Source: Alphaproteobacteria bacterium (GTDB lineage: Bacteria; Pseudomonadota; Alphaproteobacteria; TMED109). From it: a stretch of DNA of 64,000 nt. The notes under the pieces were generated by a model. It was not told the DNA's origin and made no database searches. It worked only from the letters and a program-made list of their open reading frames with translations. The DNA lies in the NCBI GenBank assembly GCA_022825705.1, contig JAJDWH010000032.1, positions 110,262 to 174,261 of the forward strand, written 5' to 3'. Positions 35,303 through 44,839 of the stretch are shown here, in pieces. Numbering within the stretch: the stretch's first letter is position 1; the number at the start of each line of letters is the position of its first letter. The translations under genes and the position numbers were made by a program.

Positions 35303-36549
35303 ACCTCGGACTTGAACTGTGGATTGCCCGCCGCTACCTGCGGGCACGCCGGGTTGAAGGGTTCATCTCCGTCGTCGCCGGATTCTCGCTGATCGGCATT
35401 GCGCTGGGCGTAGCCACGCTGATCATCGTGATGTCGGTGATGAACGGCTTTCACACGCAGCTCGTGGACCGGATCGTCGGCGTGAACGGCCACGTGGTCT
35501 TGCATCCGCCCCCCGGCGCCGACACGCTCTCGGACGTGGCGGGACTGGAACGTGAGCTGCGCGGTCTCCCGAACGTGCTGGACGTCTTTGCCGAGACCGA
35601 GGGCCAGGCGCTGGCCACCGCCACCGGGAACGCCACCGGAACCCTGGTCCGCGGCATCCGTCCCGATGATCTTCGCCGGCGGACGCTCGTGGCCGACGCG
35701 ATCACGGGCGGCTCGCTGGACACCTTTGCGACGGAGGGCGGCGCCGTCATCGGCTCCCGCCTGGCCCGGCAGCTGGGGGTCGGGGCCGGCGACGCCCTGA
35801 CGCTGCTGCACCCGGACGGCGACGTCACCGTCGTCGGCACGATCCCGCGGGTCCGGACCTACACCATCGCCGCCCTCTTCGAGATCGGCATGTACGAGTA
35901 CGACTCCGGCCTCGTCTACCTGCCGCTGAACGATGCCCTCATCTTCTTCCGGGCCGGAGAGGAAGCGACCAAGATTCAGGTCGTGCTCGATGATCCGGAT
36001 TCGGCCGAGCAGGTGAGCACGGGGCTTGCGGAGACGTTTGACGGCCGGGCCCGCACTTCCGCGTGGCCGAGCCTCAACCGGCAGTTCTTCAACGCCCTCA
36101 AGGTGGAACGGAACGTGATGTTCCTGATCCTCACCCTGATCATCCTGGTGGCCGCGTTCAACGTGGTCTCGAGCATGATCATGCTGGTCCGCGACAAGGA
36201 AAAGGGCATCGCCATCATGCGCACTATGGGGGCCACGCGGCCCTCAGTGCTGCGGATCTTCGTGTTCACCGGGGGCTCGGTCGGGGTCGTCGGGACCCTC
36301 CTCGGGTTCGTGCTGGGCCTCGCCTTCGCCACCAACGTGGAGGCCATGCGGCGGTTTCTCGAGAGCATCGCGGGCGTCGACCTGTTTGCCGCCGAGATCT
36401 ACTTCCTCTCGCAGCTGCCCGCCGAAGTGCAGCCCCTGCAGGTGATCGGCGTCCTGGCGTTCGCGCTGGCGCTGGCGCTCGTGGCGACGATCTACCCGGC
36501 CTGGCGGGCCTCGCGGATCGACCCGGCGGAGGTGCTCCGGTATGGCTGA
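35299..36549 (+). CDS. lolC: Lipoprotein-releasing ABC transporter permease LolC/LolE
   Basis: 416 aa from the GTG at 35299, sharing GTGA with the proS stop. It is the membrane subunit of the Lol system that extracts mature lipoproteins from the inner membrane and hands them to LolA. The N-terminal segment [20 protein letters not shown] and first helix ([20 protein letters not shown], then NGF) are the LolC/E signature; a large periplasmic domain follows (about 60-260), then three helices ([59 protein letters not shown]). Only one permease gene is present, so it probably acts as the single LolF-like subunit known from Alphaproteobacteria. Confidence 0.94.
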   Translation: MNLGLELWIARRYLRARRVEGFISVVAGFSLIGIALGVATLIIVMSVMNGFHTQLVDRIVGVNGHVVLHPPPGADTLSDVAGLERELRGLPNVLDVFAETEGQALATATGNATGTLVRGIRPDDLRRRTLVADAITGGSLDTFATEGGAVIGSRLARQLGVGAGDALTLLHPDGDVTVVGTIPRVRTYTIAALFEIGMYEYDSGLVYLPLNDALIFFRAGEEATKIQVVLDDPDSAEQVSTGLAETFDGRARTSAWPSLNRQFFNALKVERNVMFLILTLIILVAAFNVVSSMIMLVRDKEKGIAIMRTMGATRPSVLRIFVFTGGSVGVVGTLLGFVLGLAFATNVEAMRRFLESIAGVDLFAAEIYFLSQLPAEVQPLQVIGVLAFALALALVATIYPAWRASRIDPAEVLRYG

Positions 36550-37285
36550 GCCGGTGCTGAGGCTCAGCCAGGTGTCGCATTCGTATTGGCAGGGGCGCGC
36601 CGAGGTTCCGGTGCTCGCCGACGTTGACCTGGTCCTGGAAGCCGGGGAGACCGTGGCGCTGGTCGGCCCGAGCGGCGCCGGCAAGTCGACGCTCCTTCAC
36701 ATCGCCGGGCTGCTGGAGACCCCGAGCGCCGGGGAAGTGGCGCTCGCGGGACAGGTGGTGCGGGCCGGGCGCGACGGAACGCGGACGCGCCTGCGCCGGA
36801 CCCACCTCGGCTTCGTGTACCAGAACCATCACCTGATGCCCGAGTTCTCGGCGCTCGAGAACATCATGGTGCCGCTGCGGCTGGCGGGACACGACCCGCG
36901 GGCCGCGCGGGGGCGTGCGACCGAGCTGCTGGATCGCGTGGGGCTGGCCGCGCGCGGCTCCCACCGGCCGGCAGCACTGTCAGGCGGCGAACAGCAACGG
37001 GTGGCGATCGCTCGTGCGATCGCCAACCGGCCGAAGCTCCTGCTCGCGGACGAGCCGACCGGCAACCTCGATACCGGGACTGCCGCGGACGTCACCGACA
37101 TGCTGGTCGAGCTTGTCCGGGCCACCGGCTTGGCGGCCCTGCTGGCGACCCACAATCCCGAGGTGGCGCGCCGGATGCACCGCGGCGTGCGCCTGGAATC
37201 GGGGCACCTGCATCCATGGCCGCCCGAGGGGCCGCTGGTCTCGCCGGCCGCGGGCGCGCCGGACCCGGTCGAGGGGCCGTCATGA
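36542..37285 (+). CDS. lolD: Lipoprotein-releasing system ATP-binding protein LolD
   Basis: 247-aa ABC ATPase. Walker A is GPSGAGKSTLLH, the Q-loop lies in GFVYQNHHLMPEFSA (typical of LolD/MacB-type proteins), the signature is LSGGEQQRVAIARA, Walker B is LLLADEPTGNLD and the switch His is in LLATHNPEVA. It powers the LolC permease encoded before it, with which it overlaps by 8 bp; its TGA overlaps the dnaE ATG by 4 bp. The last 30 residues are a Pro/Gly-rich tail not needed for the fold. Confidence 0.95.
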   Translation: MAEPVLRLSQVSHSYWQGRAEVPVLADVDLVLEAGETVALVGPSGAGKSTLLHIAGLLETPSAGEVALAGQVVRAGRDGTRTRLRRTHLGFVYQNHHLMPEFSALENIMVPLRLAGHDPRAARGRATELLDRVGLAARGSHRPAALSGGEQQRVAIARAIANRPKLLLADEPTGNLDTGTAADVTDMLVELVRATGLAALLATHNPEVARRMHRGVRLESGHLHPWPPEGPLVSPAAGAPDPVEGPS

Positions 37286-40200
37286 GCGCCGCTCCGTTCG
37301 TCCATCTCAGGGCCCGGTCCGCCTACTCGTTGGCCGAAGGCGCCATCCAGATCCCCGATCTCGTGAAGCTCGCCGCCGGCGATGCGATGCCGGCGCTGGC
37401 CCTCACGGACCATGCCAACCTGTTCGGCGCGCTCGAGTTCGCGCTCGCAGCAAGCCGGGCCGGGATTCAGCCCATCCCCGGCACGCTGGTCGAACTCGCC
37501 CCGGACGAGGACGGCCAACTCGCGAATTCGCTGCAATGGCCGCGCGCACCGATCCTGCTGCTTGCGGCCACCGAGACCGGTTGGCACGGCCTCAAGCGGC
37601 TGGTCTCGCAGATGTACCTGGAGGGAGGCAGCCCGGGGGCGCCGGTCGTGACCCTGGGGCACCTGGCCGACCACGCCGACGGCGTGATCGCGCTGACCGG
37701 TGCGGCGCCGGGCCCCCTCGGACAGCTGCTGGCGGCCGGCAAGTCGGAATCCGCCGACGCCCTGCTTGAGCGCCTGCAGTCGGTGTTTGCGGATCGGCTG
37801 TACATGGAGCTGCATCGACACGGCACGGACGCCGACGCCGCCCTGGAGCCGGAATTCCTGCGCCTCGCCCACGCGCGCGACATCCCGATCGTGGCCACCA
37901 ACGACGTCTATTTCTCCGGCCCGGAGATGCACGCCGCACACGAGTGTCTGCTCTGCATCCGGGATTCGACCACCATCCTCGACGACCGGCGCGTCCAGCT
38001 CACGCCGAACCATTGCTTCCGGTCCCAGGCGGCGATGACGGAGCTGTTCGCGGACCTGCCCGAGGGTCTGGCCAATACGGCGGTCATCGCGCGGCGCTGC
38101 TCGCACGTGCTGACGGCGCGAACGCCGATCCTGCCCCGGGTTCCGGACACTGGCGGCCGGTCCGATGCCGAGGTGCTGGCGGAACGGGCGGAGCGGGGAC
38201 TTGCAGAGCGGCTCGACCGGCACGTGTTCACGACGGGCATGACGGAAGGCGAGCGCCGGGAGCAGGGGGGACGCTACGCGGACCGGCTGCAGCGCGAGCT
38301 CGCGATCATCCGCGAGACCGGCTACGACGGGTACTTCCTGATCGTGGGCGAGGTCATGAACTGGTCCCGGGAGCAGGGGATCCCGGTCGGGCCGGGCCGC
38401 GGCTCGGGCGCCGGTTCCGTGGTCGCGTGGGCGCTCGGGATCACCGACGTGGATCCGCTTCGGTTCGGCCTGCTGTTCGAGCGCTTCCTCAATCCGGAGC
38501 GGGTCTCCATGCCCGACTTCGACCTGGATTTCTGCCAGCAGCGCCGCGAGGAAGTCATCGCCCACGTGCGGGAGCTGTACGGGGACGACCGCGTCGCCCA
38601 GATCATCACCTTCGGTTCGCTCAAGGCGCGGGCGGTGGTTCGCGACGTGGGCCGGACCCTCGGGCTCTCGTACAGCAAGGTCGACGAACTCGCCAAACAG
38701 GTGCCGGAGAATCCCGCCAATCCGATCAGCCTGAGCGAGGCGCTGCAGTCCGAGCCGGGACTGCAGGAGGCGCGGGCGACCGACGGCGACGTCGAGCGGC
38801 TGTTCGAGATCGCGCTCGCGCTGGAGGGCCTCAACCGCAACGTGTCGACGCACGCCGCGGGCCTAGTGATCGGCGACCGGCCGATCGAGGAACTGGTGCC
38901 GCTGTACCGTGATCCGCGCTCCGAGATCGCGGCTACCCAGTACGACATGAAGCGCGTCGAGCAGGCCGGGCTCGTGAAGTTCGACTTCCTCGGCCTGAAG
39001 ACCCTGACGTCGATGGACCTCGCCGTCCGCCTGCTCAGGGAGCGCGGCACCGAGCTCGACCTCGAGGCGCTGCCGCTCGACGACGAGGCGACCTACGCGC
39101 TGCTCACGAGCGGCGAGACGGGCGGGATCTTCCAGCTGGAGAGCCCGATGATGCGCGAGGTGCTGCGGCGCCTGCAGCCCAACCGGATCGAGGACCTGGT
39201 GGCGATCCTGGCGCTGTACCGGCCGGGTCCCATGGACAACATTCCGAGCTTCATCGAGCGGCGGCGCGGGCGGGAAGCGATCGCCTACCCGCACGAGAAG
39301 CTGCGGGACATCCTGGAGGAGACCTCCGGCATCTGGGTCTACCAGGAGCAGGTCATGGAGACCGCCCAGGTGCTCGCCGGCTTCTCCCTGGGCGAGGCCG
39401 ACATCCTGCGGCGCGCCATGGGCAAGAAGATCAAGTCGGAAATGCAGGCGCTCGAGGCCGACTTCGTGGACCGCTCCGTGCGGAACCAGGTGTCCCGCGA
39501 GGTGGCGGTCGACATCTTTGCCGATCTCGAGAAGTTCGCCGGGTACGGGTTCAACAAGAGCCACGCGGTCGCGTACGCGCTGATCAGCTACCGCACGGCC
39601 TATCTCAAGGCGCACCATCCGGCCGACTTCTTCGCTGCGATGATGACGATCGAATCCGGCAATCGTGACAAGCTCAACCTGTTCCACGACGAGATCACGA
39701 GCCGCGGGATCAGCCTGCTGCCGCCCGACATCAACCGGTCCCGGACGGAATTCACGGTCGAGGCGATGAACGGGAATCAGCCGGCCGTGCGCTGCGGCCT
39801 GGGCACGCTCCGCGGGGTCGGCAATGCCGCCATGGACGTGGTCGTGAACGAGCGGGACCGGACGGGTCGGTTCACCGATCTCTGGGACCTGTCCCGCCGG
39901 TCGCGGAAGGCCGAGCTCAACAAGGAGCACTTCGAGAACCTGGCCGAAGGGGGAGCGCTCGACGGTCTCCTCGCCGGCCTGGCGCCCGACCGGGCTCGCG
40001 CGGTGGCCCATGCCGCCGCCCAGATGGCCGCCCGTTGCGGGCAGGAGGCGGCGACGGAGGAACGGCTGTCGCAGTCAAGCCTGTTCGGCGACGAGGCGTC
40101 AGCGCAGGAGTTGTGGGTGCTGCCCGAGGCCGAGGCTTGGGATCGCTCCGAGATGCTTGCCCGCGAGTTCGCCGTGCTCGGCTTCTACGGCTCGGGCCAT

Positions 40201-40800
40201 CCGCTGGAGCAGCACGCCCAGCAGCTCGCCGCGATGCATGCGGTTCCCCTGCGGGAGGCGGGCAAGCAGGAGGCGGGCACGGCATTCCGGGTGGCCGGGG
40301 TCGTCGCCCAGGTCAAGGAGCGCGTCTCGCAACAGAAGCGAAGGTTCGCGCGCGTGCGGCTCTCTGATGCGACCGGGGCGGAAGAGGTCATGGTCTTCCC
40401 TGAGACCCTCGTCCGGTACCGGGACGTTCTCCGGGAGGGGACGTTGCTGCTGGTCGAGGTCACCCGGGAGGCGGATTCGTCGCGGGCCGACAGCCTGATC
40501 GCGCACGACTTCGCCCTGCTCGAGGACGGCGGTCTCGAACGCGAACTCCCGCCCGGATGGAAGGTCTGGACCGACGACGCGTTCGACATCGCGGCGCTGT
40601 TCGACCTGCTCGAGACCGCGCGGCCCGGCAACGGGCGCGTGGAAGTGGTGTTTCCGCTGGACGGGGACCTGGAGGCGGACATGAATCTCGGCGTCAGCGT
40701 ACGCCTGGGCCGGAGCCTTCGGCTGGCCGTCGAGCGGCTCGCGGGCGTCACCGGTGTCGAGGTACTGCCCGATCAGGAAGGCCTCTCGCACACCGTCTGA
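37282..40800 (+). CDS. dnaE: DNA polymerase III subunit alpha
   Basis: 1172 aa from the ATG at 37282. The replicative polymerase, catalysing chromosomal DNA synthesis with the beta clamp and epsilon. The PHP domain begins FVHLRARSAYSLAEGAI and has ALTDHANLFGALEF; the palm carries the catalytic acids in MPDFDLDFCQQRR, preceded by GPGRGSGAGSVVAWALG; SFIERRRGREAIAYPH and WVYQEQVMETAQVL mark the fingers; helix-hairpin-helix and OB-fold (VAGVVAQVKERVSQQKRRF) regions follow. Length is normal for DnaE1. It overlaps lolD upstream and converges with the Sua5-type gene, their ends overlapping by 28 bp. Confidence 0.97.
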   Translation: MSAAPFVHLRARSAYSLAEGAIQIPDLVKLAAGDAMPALALTDHANLFGALEFALAASRAGIQPIPGTLVELAPDEDGQLANSLQWPRAPILLLAATETGWHGLKRLVSQMYLEGGSPGAPVVTLGHLADHADGVIALTGAAPGPLGQLLAAGKSESADALLERLQSVFADRLYMELHRHGTDADAALEPEFLRLAHARDIPIVATNDVYFSGPEMHAAHECLLCIRDSTTILDDRRVQLTPNHCFRSQAAMTELFADLPEGLANTAVIARRCSHVLTARTPILPRVPDTGGRSDAEVLAERAERGLAERLDRHVFTTGMTEGERREQGGRYADRLQRELAIIRETGYDGYFLIVGEVMNWSREQGIPVGPGRGSGAGSVVAWALGITDVDPLRFGLLFERFLNPERVSMPDFDLDFCQQRREEVIAHVRELYGDDRVAQIITFGSLKARAVVRDVGRTLGLSYSKVDELAKQVPENPANPISLSEALQSEPGLQEARATDGDVERLFEIALALEGLNRNVSTHAAGLVIGDRPIEELVPLYRDPRSEIAATQYDMKRVEQAGLVKFDFLGLKTLTSMDLAVRLLRERGTELDLEALPLDDEATYALLTSGETGGIFQLESPMMREVLRRLQPNRIEDLVAILALYRPGPMDNIPSFIERRRGREAIAYPHEKLRDILEETSGIWVYQEQVMETAQVLAGFSLGEADILRRAMGKKIKSEMQALEADFVDRSVRNQVSREVAVDIFADLEKFAGYGFNKSHAVAYALISYRTAYLKAHHPADFFAAMMTIESGNRDKLNLFHDEITSRGISLLPPDINRSRTEFTVEAMNGNQPAVRCGLGTLRGVGNAAMDVVVNERDRTGRFTDLWDLSRRSRKAELNKEHFENLAEGGALDGLLAGLAPDRARAVAHAAAQMAARCGQEAATEERLSQSSLFGDEASAQELWVLPEAEAWDRSEMLAREFAVLGFYGSGHPLEQHAQQLAAMHAVPLREAGKQEAGTAFRVAGVVAQVKERVSQQKRRFARVRLSDATGAEEVMVFPETLVRYRDVLREGTLLLVEVTREADSSRADSLIAHDFALLEDGGLERELPPGWKVWTDDAFDIAALFDLLETARPGNGRVEVVFPLDGDLEADMNLGVSVRLGRSLRLAVERLAGVTGVEVLPDQEGLSHTV

Positions 40801-41747
40801 CCAGAGCCCGGCCCGTCTGGAGTGGCGCCGCGCTCCGCCCGCCGCAGCCGGTCGTTGATCGCCCTGCCCAGGTGATGATCGGGAATCGGTGCGACCGCGA
40901 TGCACCGGGCGCCGGCGCTGTCCAGCCGGCGCAACATCACGAACAGGTTGCGCGCCGCCTCCTCGAGATCGCCGGTCGGGCTGAGGTTGCAGGTGGCGCC
41001 CGGTGCGGCACCGAACCCCAGGTACACCTCGTCCGGGAGGGGATCATCGGCGTCGAGCCGGAGCGGCGTCCGCGGCGCGTAGTGCTGCCGAAGCATGCCG
41101 GGCGCGCGGGCGGGCTCGTCGGCGCCCGGCTCGTCCACGGGGCCGATCGCCGCTTCCAGCTCCTCGACGGTGACGCCGCCGGCGCGGAGCAGCACCGGCC
41201 GACCGCCCACGAGTTCGAGCACCGTCGATTCGAGGCCGATCTCGGTGGGCCCGCCGTCCAGTACCAGTTCGACCGCCGGCCCGAGCTCGTCGCGGACGTG
41301 CTGGGCCTCGGTGGGGCTCAGCCGGCCGTGCGGGTTGGCGCTGGGTGCAGCGACCGGCCGTCCGACCGCCCGCAGGAGGGCCGCGGCCACCGGATGGCGG
41401 GGGACCCTGACGGCGACGGTGGCACGCCCCCCGGTGACGGCGTCGGCGATGCCCGCCTCGGACCGCAAGGGCAGGACCAGTGTCAACGGACCGGGCCAGA
41501 ACCGTTCGGCCAGCCGTGTGGCGGCCGGGTCGTCCGCGCCCACCGCGAACGCGCCCGCCATGGTGGCGGTGTGGATGATCAACGGGTGGCCGGCCGGGCG
41601 GTTCTTGGCTTGGAAGACCTGGCCGACGGCGTCGGCGTTCGTGGCGTCTGCGCCGAGCCCGTAGACGGTTTCCGTCGGGAAGGCGACGAGACGGCCGTTC
41701 CTGAGGTGGGCCGCCGCCTGATGAATGCCGGCGGCCGTCGCGCGCAC
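40773..41747 (-). CDS. tsaC: Threonylcarbamoyl-AMP synthase, Sua5 type
   Basis: 324 aa, GTG start at 41747. It makes L-threonylcarbamoyl-AMP from threonine, bicarbonate and ATP for the t6A modification of ANN-decoding tRNAs. The YrdC domain (about 1-205) has VAFPTETVYGLGADA, KNRPAGHPLIIH, RVPRHPVAAAL and AAPSANPHGRLSP; after the linker with APGMLRQHYAPRTPL comes the C-terminal Sua5 domain, so this is the two-domain form rather than the short TsaC. It starts directly after the aminotransferase stop, and its last codons overlap the dnaE 3' end by 28 bp. Confidence 0.93.
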   Translation of the reverse strand: MRATAAGIHQAAAHLRNGRLVAFPTETVYGLGADATNADAVGQVFQAKNRPAGHPLIIHTATMAGAFAVGADDPAATRLAERFWPGPLTLVLPLRSEAGIADAVTGGRATVAVRVPRHPVAAALLRAVGRPVAAPSANPHGRLSPTEAQHVRDELGPAVELVLDGGPTEIGLESTVLELVGGRPVLLRAGGVTVEELEAAIGPVDEPGADEPARAPGMLRQHYAPRTPLRLDADDPLPDEVYLGFGAAPGATCNLSPTGDLEEAARNLFVMLRRLDSAGARCIAVAPIPDHHLGRAINDRLRRAERGATPDGPGSGQTVCERPS

Positions 41748-42938
41748 CTACCGAAGTGCCACGGCCAGTCGATCGAGCGCCGTTTCCAGCAGGTCCGGCG
41801 ACTTGGCGTAGCAGATGCGGAGGTAGTTGTCGCCGCCCGCACCGAAGGCGTCGCCGGGCGCCAGGCCGACGCCCGCCTGCTCGACCAGTGACCACGCCAT
41901 GGCGGTCGGCGAGTTCATGCCGTGCACCCCGAAGAACGCGTAGAACGCGGCGTCCGGCCGGATGAGCTCCACCCGGTCGATCGCGCCGAGGGCCGCCATC
42001 ACGGTGTCGCGGGCCCGCGCGAGGCCGGCGCGCATCTCCAGCACGTGGGGCTCGCCCTGGCGGATGGCGGTGATCCCGGCCGTCTGGGCCGCCGCCGCCG
42101 GACTGGCGACGTTGAACTCGTTCAGCCGCTCCATCATGGTCGCGGCATCGGCCGGCGCCACGACCCACCCGAGGCGCCAGCCGGTCATGGACCAGCTCTT
42201 CGAGAAGCTGTTCACCACGATCACGGCGTCGTCGGGTTCGGCCAGATCCAGGAACGACGGGGCGACGTCCCGGTCGTAGACCACGCGGGCATAGACCTCG
42301 TCCGAGACCACCCACAGCCCGTGGTGCCGGCAGAACTCGAGGATGGCCTCGAGGGTGTCGCGTTCGGCCATCCAGCCGGTCGGGTTGTTCGGCGTGCTGA
42401 GGTAGATTGCCCGGGTCCGGGCCGTGACGGCGCCGAACAGGTGGTCGAGGTCGAGGTGCCAGCGGCCGTCCTTGGGTGCCAGCGCCACCTCCACCGGATG
42501 GCCGTCCATGATCTCGACGCAGCCGAGGAAGTTCGGCCAGACCGGCGTGACGCAGATCACCTCGTCGCCTGGATCCACCAGCAGCTCGGCGGCGATCATC
42601 AGGGCGTTCATGCCGGCGTTAGTCACCACGATGCGGTCTTCGGCGATCGGCTTCGCGTAGAGGCGGTTCTCGTACTCGGCGATCGTGGTCACGAGCTCGG
42701 GCTTGCCGCGGTTGGGCGCGTAGAACGTGTCGCCGGCACGGAGCGCCGCAGCTGCCGCGTCACAGATGAACTCGGGCGTCGGCTGGTCCGATTCACCGAA
42801 CCAGAGCGGAATGACGTCCTCCCGCCCCATCGTGGCATTCGCGATGACGCGGATGCCCGATTCCTTGATCCGCGCGATGCGCCGGCGGATGGCCGGCGGG
42901 CCGGGGACCGCCCTTACAGCAGGGCGCCGATCTGCCAT
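41748..42938 (-). CDS. Class I/II pyridoxal-phosphate aminotransferase
   Basis: 396 aa. Fold-type I aminotransferase of the aspartate/aromatic group: IPLWFGESDQPTPEFI near the N-terminus, VVTNAGMNALMIAAELL, YLSTPNNPTGWM with the cofactor-binding Asn, VVSDEVYARVVYD for the ring-contacting Asp/Tyr, the Schiff-base Lys in NSFSKSWSMTGWRLG, and the carboxylate-binding Arg in NYLRICYAKS. The ATG at 42938 lies inside the end of the dehydratase gene (25-bp overlap), and the stop abuts the start of the Sua5-type gene, so the three genes form a tight minus-strand run. The amino acid used is not known. Confidence 0.88.
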   Translation of the reverse strand: MADRRPAVRAVPGPPAIRRRIARIKESGIRVIANATMGREDVIPLWFGESDQPTPEFICDAAAAALRAGDTFYAPNRGKPELVTTIAEYENRLYAKPIAEDRIVVTNAGMNALMIAAELLVDPGDEVICVTPVWPNFLGCVEIMDGHPVEVALAPKDGRWHLDLDHLFGAVTARTRAIYLSTPNNPTGWMAERDTLEAILEFCRHHGLWVVSDEVYARVVYDRDVAPSFLDLAEPDDAVIVVNSFSKSWSMTGWRLGWVVAPADAATMMERLNEFNVASPAAAAQTAGITAIRQGEPHVLEMRAGLARARDTVMAALGAIDRVELIRPDAAFYAFFGVHGMNSPTAMAWSLVEQAGVGLAPGDAFGAGGDNYLRICYAKSPDLLETALDRLAVALR

Positions 42939-44443
42939 GGGACAAACTCCAGGTCGCCGAGCCCTGCGGCTTCGCTCTTGGATTCCTCGCCGGACACCAC
43001 CCTAAGAATAGTGTCGAAGACCTCTTCGCCCATGGCGTCGATGCTCTTGGTGCCGTCGAGGACCTGACCACAGTTCACGTCCATGTCCTCGCTCATGCGT
43101 TCGTACATGGGCGAGTTGGTCGCGAGCTTGATGGACGGCGCCGGCTTGCAGCCGAACACGGAGCCCCGTCCCGTGGTGAAGCAGACGACGTTGGCGCCAC
43201 CGGCGACCATGCCGGTGACCGAGACCACGTCGTAGCCTGGCGTGTTCATGAAGGTGAAGCCCTGCGCGCGGATCGCCTCGGCGTACTGGTAGACGTCGAC
43301 CAGGTTGGTGGTGCCCCCCTTGGCCACGGCGCCGAGGGACTTCTCGAGGATGGTCGTCAGGCCGCCGGCCTGGTTGCCGGGCGAGGGGTTGTTGTTGAGT
43401 TCGGCCCCGTGCTGCTCGGTGTAGTCCTCCCACCATCGGACGTGCTTGATCAGCTTCTCGCCGATCTCCTCGCTGACTGCCCGGCGCGTGAGCAGGTGCT
43501 CGGCCCCGTAGATCTCCGGCGTTTCGGCCAGGGTCGCAGTGCCGCCGTGCCGCACCAGCCGGTCGACGGCCGCCCCGAGCGCCGGGTTGGCGGTCATGCC
43601 CGAGTACGCGTCGGACCCGCCGCACTGGAGTGCCAGGCGGATGTGGCTGGCGGGAAGCGGCGTGCGCCGGACGTCATTCGCGCGCGGCAGCATGTGGCGA
43701 ATCCGCTCGACGCCGGCCTGGATGGTCGCCCGCGTGCCGCCGGTGTCCTGGATCGTCATCATCTGGAACATGTCGTCGGCGGACCATTCGTGGTTGGCCG
43801 CCATCGTGTCCACCTGGTTCACCTCGCAGCCTAGGCCCACGACCAGGATGCCGGCGAAGTTCGGGTGCCGCGCATAGCCGGCCATCGTGGCCTGCAGCAG
43901 GTCCCAGCCGAGACCCTTGCCGGCCATGCCGCAGCCGGTCCCGTGGGTGATGGCCACGACGCCGTCGACGTTGGGGAATTCCTTCAGCCCGTCGCCCTTG
44001 AACGTGTCGGCGATGTACCGGCAGACCGTGGCCGAACAGTTCACCGACGACAGCACGCCGATGTAGTTGCGCGTCGCGACCCGTCCGTCGGGCCGCTGGA
44101 TGCCCCGGAACGTGGCGCGCTCGGCCTCCGGCACCATGGCGGTCGCCTGTGCCCCCTGGGTGAACTCGTAGTCGCGCTGAAACTGGCGGACGGCCACGTT
44201 GTGCGTATGCACGTGGTCGCCAGGCTCCACGGTCTCGGTGGCGAAGCCGATGATCTGGTTGTACTTGCGAACCGCGTCCCCGGCGTCGATGCGGCGCGTG
44301 CAGATCTTGTGGCCGACCGGTATCTGGCGAGCCGTGCTCACGCCTTCGCCGGGCACGGCCGTGTCCGGCGCGAGCGTCGTCTTCGCGGTGACCACGTTGT
44401 CCGCGGCGTTGAGACGGATGGTCAGTGGTTCCTGTGCGGTCAT
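42914..44443 (-). CDS. UxaA/GarD-family sugar-acid dehydratase
   Basis: 509 aa from the ATG at 44443, which has an excellent AGGAGG 6 nt upstream. The N-terminal SAF-like domain (about 1-100) ends with GDHVHTHNVAV, the usual Gly-Asp-x-Val-His-x-His motif; the main domain has FRGIQRPDGRVATRNYIGVL, CSATVCRY, THGTGCGMAG, GLGCEVNQ, LQCGGSDAYSGMTANP, NNNPSPGNQAGGLTTI and FTTGRGSVFGCKPAPSIKLA. The family comprises altronate and galactarate dehydratases, metal-dependent enzymes forming 2-keto-3-deoxy sugar acids. It is divergent from FAH-hydrolase, 2-hydroxyacid dehydrogenase and SDR genes, suggesting a non-phosphorylative sugar-acid route. The substrate is not known. Confidence 0.9.
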   Translation of the reverse strand: MTAQEPLTIRLNAADNVVTAKTTLAPDTAVPGEGVSTARQIPVGHKICTRRIDAGDAVRKYNQIIGFATETVEPGDHVHTHNVAVRQFQRDYEFTQGAQATAMVPEAERATFRGIQRPDGRVATRNYIGVLSSVNCSATVCRYIADTFKGDGLKEFPNVDGVVAITHGTGCGMAGKGLGWDLLQATMAGYARHPNFAGILVVGLGCEVNQVDTMAANHEWSADDMFQMMTIQDTGGTRATIQAGVERIRHMLPRANDVRRTPLPASHIRLALQCGGSDAYSGMTANPALGAAVDRLVRHGGTATLAETPEIYGAEHLLTRRAVSEEIGEKLIKHVRWWEDYTEQHGAELNNNPSPGNQAGGLTTILEKSLGAVAKGGTTNLVDVYQYAEAIRAQGFTFMNTPGYDVVSVTGMVAGGANVVCFTTGRGSVFGCKPAPSIKLATNSPMYERMSEDMDVNCGQVLDGTKSIDAMGEEVFDTILRVVSGEESKSEAAGLGDLEFVPWQIGALL

Positions 44444-44839
44444 GGCGGGCCTCCTGACCAGACACTTCGGGGGGCTGAAGGGCCGGATGTTAGCAGCAGC
44501 GAGGCGCCAACTGCCGTTTCGCTCGCCTGCCCTGGGCCGGACGACCGGGCGCACCGTGCCGCGCTCGCCGGAATCCAGCCCACGCGGAATCGACGACCGC
44601 CGGCGCAGGCGGTTCCGGGTTCGGCAGTACCCGTCGAAGCGTGCGTCGCGCATGCCTGGGCAGGCGAGCGGCCGGGCCCGCTGCCGCTCTCCGCGCGCAC
44701 GAGACGGAATGCTGTGTTGGCGTGTGGGCGGAGGCCGCCTCCGCGGCCGGAAAACGCGGGAGTCTCAATAGGGAGCCGTGTTAAGGTGCGCGCCGCGTGC
44801 CCGCGGTACGCAGTTCGGTTTCCATGAAGGAGAGTCGTC
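44444..44839. other. Divergent control region of the sugar-acid gene set
   Basis: 396 bp between the divergent dehydratase and FAH-family genes. No gene is evident. Ribosome-binding sites border both sides (AGGAGG on the minus strand, AAGGAGA on the plus strand). A shared operator is expected, but no clear palindrome was found by eye. Confidence 0.45.

Noticed and set aside
36829..38853. 674-aa minus-strand open frame
   Set aside because: Antisense to lolD and dnaE, which are certain.
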